Below, one piece after another: positions 59,446 to 64,000 of a stretch of DNA of 64,000 bases. The stretch is taken from assembly GCF_029784165.1 (NCBI RefSeq), contig NC_073695.1:13825286-13889285 (forward strand). The letters are read 5' to 3'. This DNA comes from Wyeomyia smithii (lineage: Eukaryota; Arthropoda; Insecta; Diptera; Culicidae). Both the position numbers and the translations under genes were made by a program. Position 1 is the first letter of the stretch. The number at the start of each line of letters is the position of its first letter. Under the pieces are notes generated by a model that was not told the origin of the DNA, made no database searches, and worked only from the letters and a program-made list of their open reading frames with translations.

Positions 59446-59534
59446 TAATCAACTATTTGGACAGAAGGAACTTGCGAATCAAGCCAAAGCTTAGTTAGGA
59501 TGACGCTGCGACTTTATTATGCACGATTGGTTGT

Positions 59535-59900
59535 AGCAAAGTAGAGGTGATAAATAGGATGACAGGAAAGAAATTTATTTCGTGGTTACCTTTTTAAGCT
59601 GAATTGTCATTTTGAGGCATTCTCTGGAAAATAGCAGGTCAAGGGTTTCAAGCATGAGAAGAACAACACGCACTCTTCTGTTTTGTTCCTTGTATGACTG
59701 CGGCTCTACTGATACAATAATTGTTTGCCTAACAGAATGGGTTATTTAAGGCGGAATAATTATATAGCGAAGTGAATGAGGAATCAATGTACGAATTCCG
59801 AGACTTGTGGCTCACCAACAAAAGAAGGCATCAAATATTTTGTTACGTTTATTTTTACGATGCTAAGAAATGTCTTTTTGAAAGGTGAATGATGAGGCTT
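59535..59900. repeat. Dispersed repeat family, copy 2 (inverted)
   Basis: Inverted partner of 11810-12185. It contains ACACGCACTCTTCTGTTTTG, ATAATTGTTTGCCTAA and CACCAACAAAAGAAGGC. Confidence 0.6.
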
Positions 59901-61984
59901 CTAGCTACAGCTCTAAAACAAACGAATCGCTCACATTTTGTTAGATACCAGACTTGTTTTTATGTAAAGCAAAGTCATAACCACGACACGTGTTTCTGCA
60001 ACGCTAGATTGTGCCAACCTCTCTCGAGTATTAAGGCAATTTTATTTATAACTGAAACCTGAAAATATTTACTTAATGGTTTAAGGCGCAAGAGATGTTT
60101 TCACTCTGTCAGTTTTAGATATTGGCTTCGTTTTCCAAAATCATTCAATATTGCTGATCTACAATCACTTTTAGGTGACGTCATTGTCAGGTACGTTATG
60201 TAGCCTGGAATACAAACATAAAGACGTTGTTTGTAAATGACAGTTAATGGATCTATAATCCATATTAAAAGAAGAGCAATAAACTGATCCTCTCTTATAT
60301 GCTCCGATTACTTATTCACGAGGGCTATCCCTCAGAAAAGGCCAACGAGAGCAGTAATAGCTTGAACATAATAAAAGTCATCGATTATTAAAGGCAAAAT
60401 AAAGTCTGCTGGATCAGTTAGTGCATGTAAAAATCGAAAAAAATATTGGGACATTTTTTGTCACGTAGGTACTAGGCCAGATCCCCTATTTGCGCTTCTC
60501 GAGTTTGTAAGTAATTCTGCAGTACGTCTTCAATTGCACTCCAAGAGCAGAATGTTAATCATTCATGCCAGTGTCCCTGATGAAGTGGTATTTTCCTAAA
60601 GCCATTAATTTTGCAAAGACAAGATTTGTTTGAATGTATGATGACTACTACACATCTCAAAGCTCTTAAGGTCAGCTAAACATATTCCAGACAAAACAAA
60701 GAAAATTGATACGATTTATCAACCCCTTAGAAGCCACCAGGGTCAGAAAATCGTACTTCTAAGATATCAAAATATCATCCCGATTTCGGGGTGTCAAAAA
60801 CCATCCCTGAGGCTTTGTCCCACGGGAACACGTTTCGTTAATTAAAATGGTTCATAGCACCTTTGTTCGTGCCGGTTGAAAAGTTTTAACGAACGAGCCT
60901 CGGCGAAAATCTTATTACACCTGAAATCAGGCTTTCACTTTCACCTTCCCCGGTTTGTTCTTGTTTCCTCTCCAGAAAGGAGGGCGCAGAGCTTGTGACG
61001 GGCCCCTGCAGGATACGTCCTAATGGAATCAATTTCGGTTAAATTGCTTCAGACAGTGAACACGAGCGGCGATGGTATAATAGCGCTTGGGAGTGAATGC
61101 AGAATCGCCTCAAAGCTTTTGGGTCCTGGGAGCCGCACACTCTTCGATAAATTCAATTAATGAACTGTCGTCTTCGTCGCTCGGGGGTATTTTCCCTGGT
61201 TTCATAGCTGCCATCCGGGGTGCCATTTGATGCTTTTGCTGCAGTGGCCGTACACTAGATGTGGGTGGAGTTGGACAATTGTTGGACGGAATGCCATGGG
61301 AGGAAATTTCATCATATGTCGCCTATTGAAATAAATCCTCCAACGAATGCAAAAATACTAATAAAATAAAATGAAAGCAACGCCATCGAAATGGTGGTAA
61401 ATGCATGGCAGAATGCCGCCCGGAAGCAGCTCCGTTGTAAAACGTTCCCGTTGTGGATATCTGTCACTCAAGGGAGAGGACACCGTTCTCGTTTCGTTTC
61501 GTTCTTCCGAGCGCTCTCGATACCCTACGTACGTATCGCAACGATAAAATTCTTGACATTTTACCGACGGCCATAATCAAAGGCAACAACTGTGTATAGC
61601 GTCGAGTCGAGATAAAAGTTGCTGCGAGTTTCACCAGTACCGTATCAAATTGGCTCATAAATTATGCAGCATAAGCATGGTAAAATTGAAAAAGTTTGAT
61701 CAGTTCGAGTAGGTAAATTTACTTTGCGTGGCTTTCAACTGCTTGTGGGAGGGAGGGGGCCAGATTTGACCTAACATTGACATTTACTGAGTGTTGAGGA
61801 AAAAATCAAGAACCCTGTCGCGGAAGATACGACTACGAGGTAGCATAAGGATGGCACTACAAGCTGGTGCAAGATTGACGGAGCAGAAGGTGAAAACAGG
61901 AAGCACAGCTAGCACCGTGAGACAATAAGGAGATAAAAATGCTTCTTTTTTGATGCCGCAGGAATTTCATTTCAAGATTCATCT
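59901..61984. other. Non-coding, higher-complexity DNA
   Basis: No gene or repeat is recognised. The segment 60900-61700 is GC-richer than the surroundings and could be single-copy DNA, for instance an intron or intergenic region. ORFs of about 60 codons on both strands have no family features. Confidence 0.35.
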
Positions 61985-62340
61985 CAAAACTGTCTTTGAA
62001 CGACTTTTAGAGCTCTTTGAGAGAAACAATTTGCAATGCTGACATCGTAAATATCTCAATTTTACTCTAAGTTATTCATATTTTTCATCAAAAAATATGC
62101 GTTTTTCATTTGTATGTCATTCATTTCGGGGGCAAACATGAAAAATATCTCTTGGTCTCATTTTGAAGTGCATTCTTGAATCTATAAATAGAGGAATTTT
62201 TAAAAATACGTTATATTTTAATTTTGAGCAAATTCAATTTAAAAACAAGACGAAAATTTCACTAATTTTATACATTATGCATATAAACGCACCCAGATAT
62301 ATTTTTTGGTATTTTTTTTTATAACTAGACGTAATTACAT
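61985..62340. repeat. Uninterrupted copy of the repeat split by the Gypsy element
   Basis: Its reverse complement aligns with 15641-15811 joined to 21001-21180. The Gypsy element is absent here, so this copy shows the empty-site arrangement. Landmarks are AAAACTGTCTTTGAACGAC, AAATATCTCAATTTTACTC and AAAAATATCTCTTGGTCTC. Confidence 0.65.
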
Positions 62341-62530
62341 TTAATTTGACCCAAAAAGATCGAAAATCGATCAACTGGTTCAAAAGTAATGATTTTTTTT
62401 AAATAAAATACATCGAATATAGCCGTTTTTTATGGTCACCCTATTTCAACATTTTTTTTTTTAAATAAACCGAACATACTCTTGTGTGCGTTGCCCTAAC
62501 AGCATTCTTATTTTCTATTGCTATCAAATA
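62341..62530. other. Short non-coding spacer
   Basis: AT-rich, nothing recognised. It ends with the TA target site of the next element. Confidence 0.5.
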
Positions 62531-63297
62531 CAGTGAAACTTTTTTTTGTGCGAAATTTATTTTGTGCGACTTCTTTTATGCGATTATTTTTTTTGTGCGA
62601 CTGTTTTTGTGCGGTATATGAAAAAGGACCACTTTCGAAAACATTTTCAGCCATTTAGTTTTTCCGATTCTCGGAATGAATTCCAACGCATTACAGAAGT
62701 GTTGCGTCCAAAAATTACTATTTGAGCCAGTTTTACGTAGGAAAAGTCACGAATTGCTTGCCTACGAAGGAAAGCGGTTGAAAGGATTAGCATGTTTAAA
62801 AAAGTTTCGTTTATCCATCCGATGTTTTGAAATTGTTCTCATAGGTATTCTGAATCAGAATCAACAACTTTCGAGTTATTTTTAACTGAATTTTTTTATG
62901 CCGTCCCTATCCACCGCATAAAAAGCTTTTTTTTTCAATCATGCTGTGGAAATATTGTTTTGTAGCTGCACGTGAAGTTTCAAATGATTTTTATGCGATT
63001 TATTTTGTGCGGTCCCCATTCCTCGCACAAAAACAGGCTTTCCTTCGTAGGCTAGCAATTCGTTACTTTTCCTGCGTAAAACTGGCTTAAATAGTAATTT
63101 TTAGACGCAACACTTCTGTAATGCGTTGGAATTCATTCCAAGAATCGGAAAAACTAAATGGCTGAAAATGTTGTCGGAAGTGGTCTTTTTTCATATACCG
63201 CACAAAAAAAATTTGCACACAAACAGTCGCACAAAAAAAATAATCGCATAAAACAGTCGCACAAACTAAATTTCGCACAGTAAAACAGGTTTGACTC
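62531..63297. mobile_element. mariner/Tc1-type MITE with long inverted arms
   Basis: The ends are CAGTGAAACTTTTTTTTGTG at the left and, read inward on the other strand, GAGTCAAACCTGTTTTACTG at the right. Each is flanked by TA (62529-62530 and 63298-63299). Arms of about 245 bp contain TGTGCGA-type repeats, CATTTAGTTTTTCCGATTCT, GTGTTGCGTC and GCCAGTTTTACG. CAGT ends with a TA duplication fit the Tc1/mariner superfamily. No transposase. Confidence 0.75.
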
Positions 63298-63659
63298 TAA
63301 TATACAGTCCATGTCCCAAAAAAATCGATGTTGAAAAAGTCAAGGTGCTCAGCCGTAAATTGAAAGATAATGTTATTTATAGCACTTTTGTAGAACATTT
63401 CGACTTTCTACAAAATCGTTTTCAGGTTGAACAAAAGCGATTAATGAAAAAATGATTTTTTTTTAAGCTACAAACCCACTCTTTTGCACTTGTTTCAATT
63501 CTTTTTGATTCCCACATTTTTCCTTATATTTTTTCATTCTTGTGAGGTTGTTTTTGAATATTTTTCAGGGTTCAGCTCAGCATTGCATTTAGTTTTTTGA
63601 CTCCCAGAGCCCATTAACCATCTCAGAAAAATTTATTTTCCTAATAATTTTTAGATAAA
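63298..63659. other. Non-coding spacer
   Basis: No gene is seen. Confidence 0.45.
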
Positions 63660-63765
63660 ACTAGGGTGGTCGGTATTACCGACTTTTCGAAAAACCGGTA
63701 TTTCGGTATTCATAAAAATAAAAACCGGTGAAACCGGTGAAAAACCGGTATTTTTATTTTTTCGG
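63660..63765. repeat. ACCGGTATT-type degenerate repeat
   Basis: Repeated ACCGGTATT / GTGAAACCGGT units following AGGGTGGTCGGTATTACCG. It resembles in style the GGTCGGGTA expansion at 34016-34260, so it may be the end of a related DNA element. Confidence 0.45.
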
Positions 63766-64000
63766 ATTAACACAAACCAGAGGTGACTCATGGTCTTTAA
63801 ACCTACTTTTTCAACTACAAAATTCTTAAAATCATAGTTTGGGGAAGTAATGATGATTTTCCGCGGAAAAAAACGCATGTCATTCTCTCTGTACTAGGTA
63901 TTTAAAATAAAACTGAAAAATAATTAAAGATATAGGGTGTCGAACGTCTCCGGTAGTGATTGTCTTCGGCCGGTTTTCTGCCGCAGTCTAATGCAAAAAC
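63766..64000. other. Non-coding DNA to the window end
   Basis: No gene is seen. The short minus-strand ORF at 63651-63878 overlaps the degenerate repeat and is not credible. Confidence 0.45.

Overview
The window is eukaryotic, repeat-dominated DNA, most likely from an aedine mosquito (Aedes-type). The reasons are a Feilai-like tRNA SINE near 58.6 kb, LOA-, R1-, I- and Penelope-type retroelements of the kinds abundant in culicine mosquitoes, many palindromic MITEs, and the AT-rich microsatellite content. I find no host gene that I can call with confidence. Almost every long reading frame belongs to a transposable element, and most are broken.

Layout. 0-4.1 kb: minus-strand Gypsy-type LTR element material, with an open Gag frame running off the left edge and a candidate LTR at 3.54-4.08 kb. 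4-15.8 kb: old non-coding DNA carrying a series of MITE or foldback insertions (a double-hairpin element, a piggyBac-like element with TTAA, a Harbinger-like element with TAA, and others), one tRNA-SINE and one decayed reverse-transcriptase (RT) fragment. 15.8-21.0 kb: a complete Ty3/Gypsy (Mag-like) element with 230-bp LTRs and a perfect 5-bp target duplication AATAT. It sits inside an older repeat whose unoccupied copy is present at about 62 kb. 21.5-34.3 kb: a nested cluster bounded by the ends of a hAT-like transposon (TIR TAGAGATGGTCGGGTA, 8-bp duplication CAATGCAG). It contains two oppositely oriented copies of one tRNA-SINE and a 10-kb BEL/Pao element, and the BEL element is itself interrupted by a 5'-truncated R1-like non-LTR element with a 14-bp duplication.

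34.3-36.3 kb: a truncated LOA-clade element on the minus strand, carrying a tiny retroinsertion with a (TAAG)n tail. 36.4-37.5 kb: a relic of a second BEL/Pao element. 38.3-42.8 kb: a CR1-group non-LTR element whose ORF1 starts with a PHD-type finger. 43.2-46.2 kb: an unexplained region with duplicated TATA-containing blocks, a triplicated palindromic motif and two long hairpins. 48.8-54.8 kb: an I-clade element (three zinc knuckles, endonuclease, RT, RNase H). 54.9-58.1 kb: two Penelope-like copies head to head as a palindrome of about 3.2 kb. 58.1-64 kb: a Feilai-like SINE, partial copies of repeats seen earlier in the window, a 767-bp mariner-type element and non-coding DNA.

The elements do not form a pathway. 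What the window records is an order of insertions: old repeat, then Gypsy; and hAT, then SINEs and BEL, then R1 into BEL. The most striking single object is a 928-codon uninterrupted frame in which the PHD-finger part of the BEL Gag reads in frame into the R1 RT. I see no CRISPR, operon, origin or true tRNA/rRNA gene.
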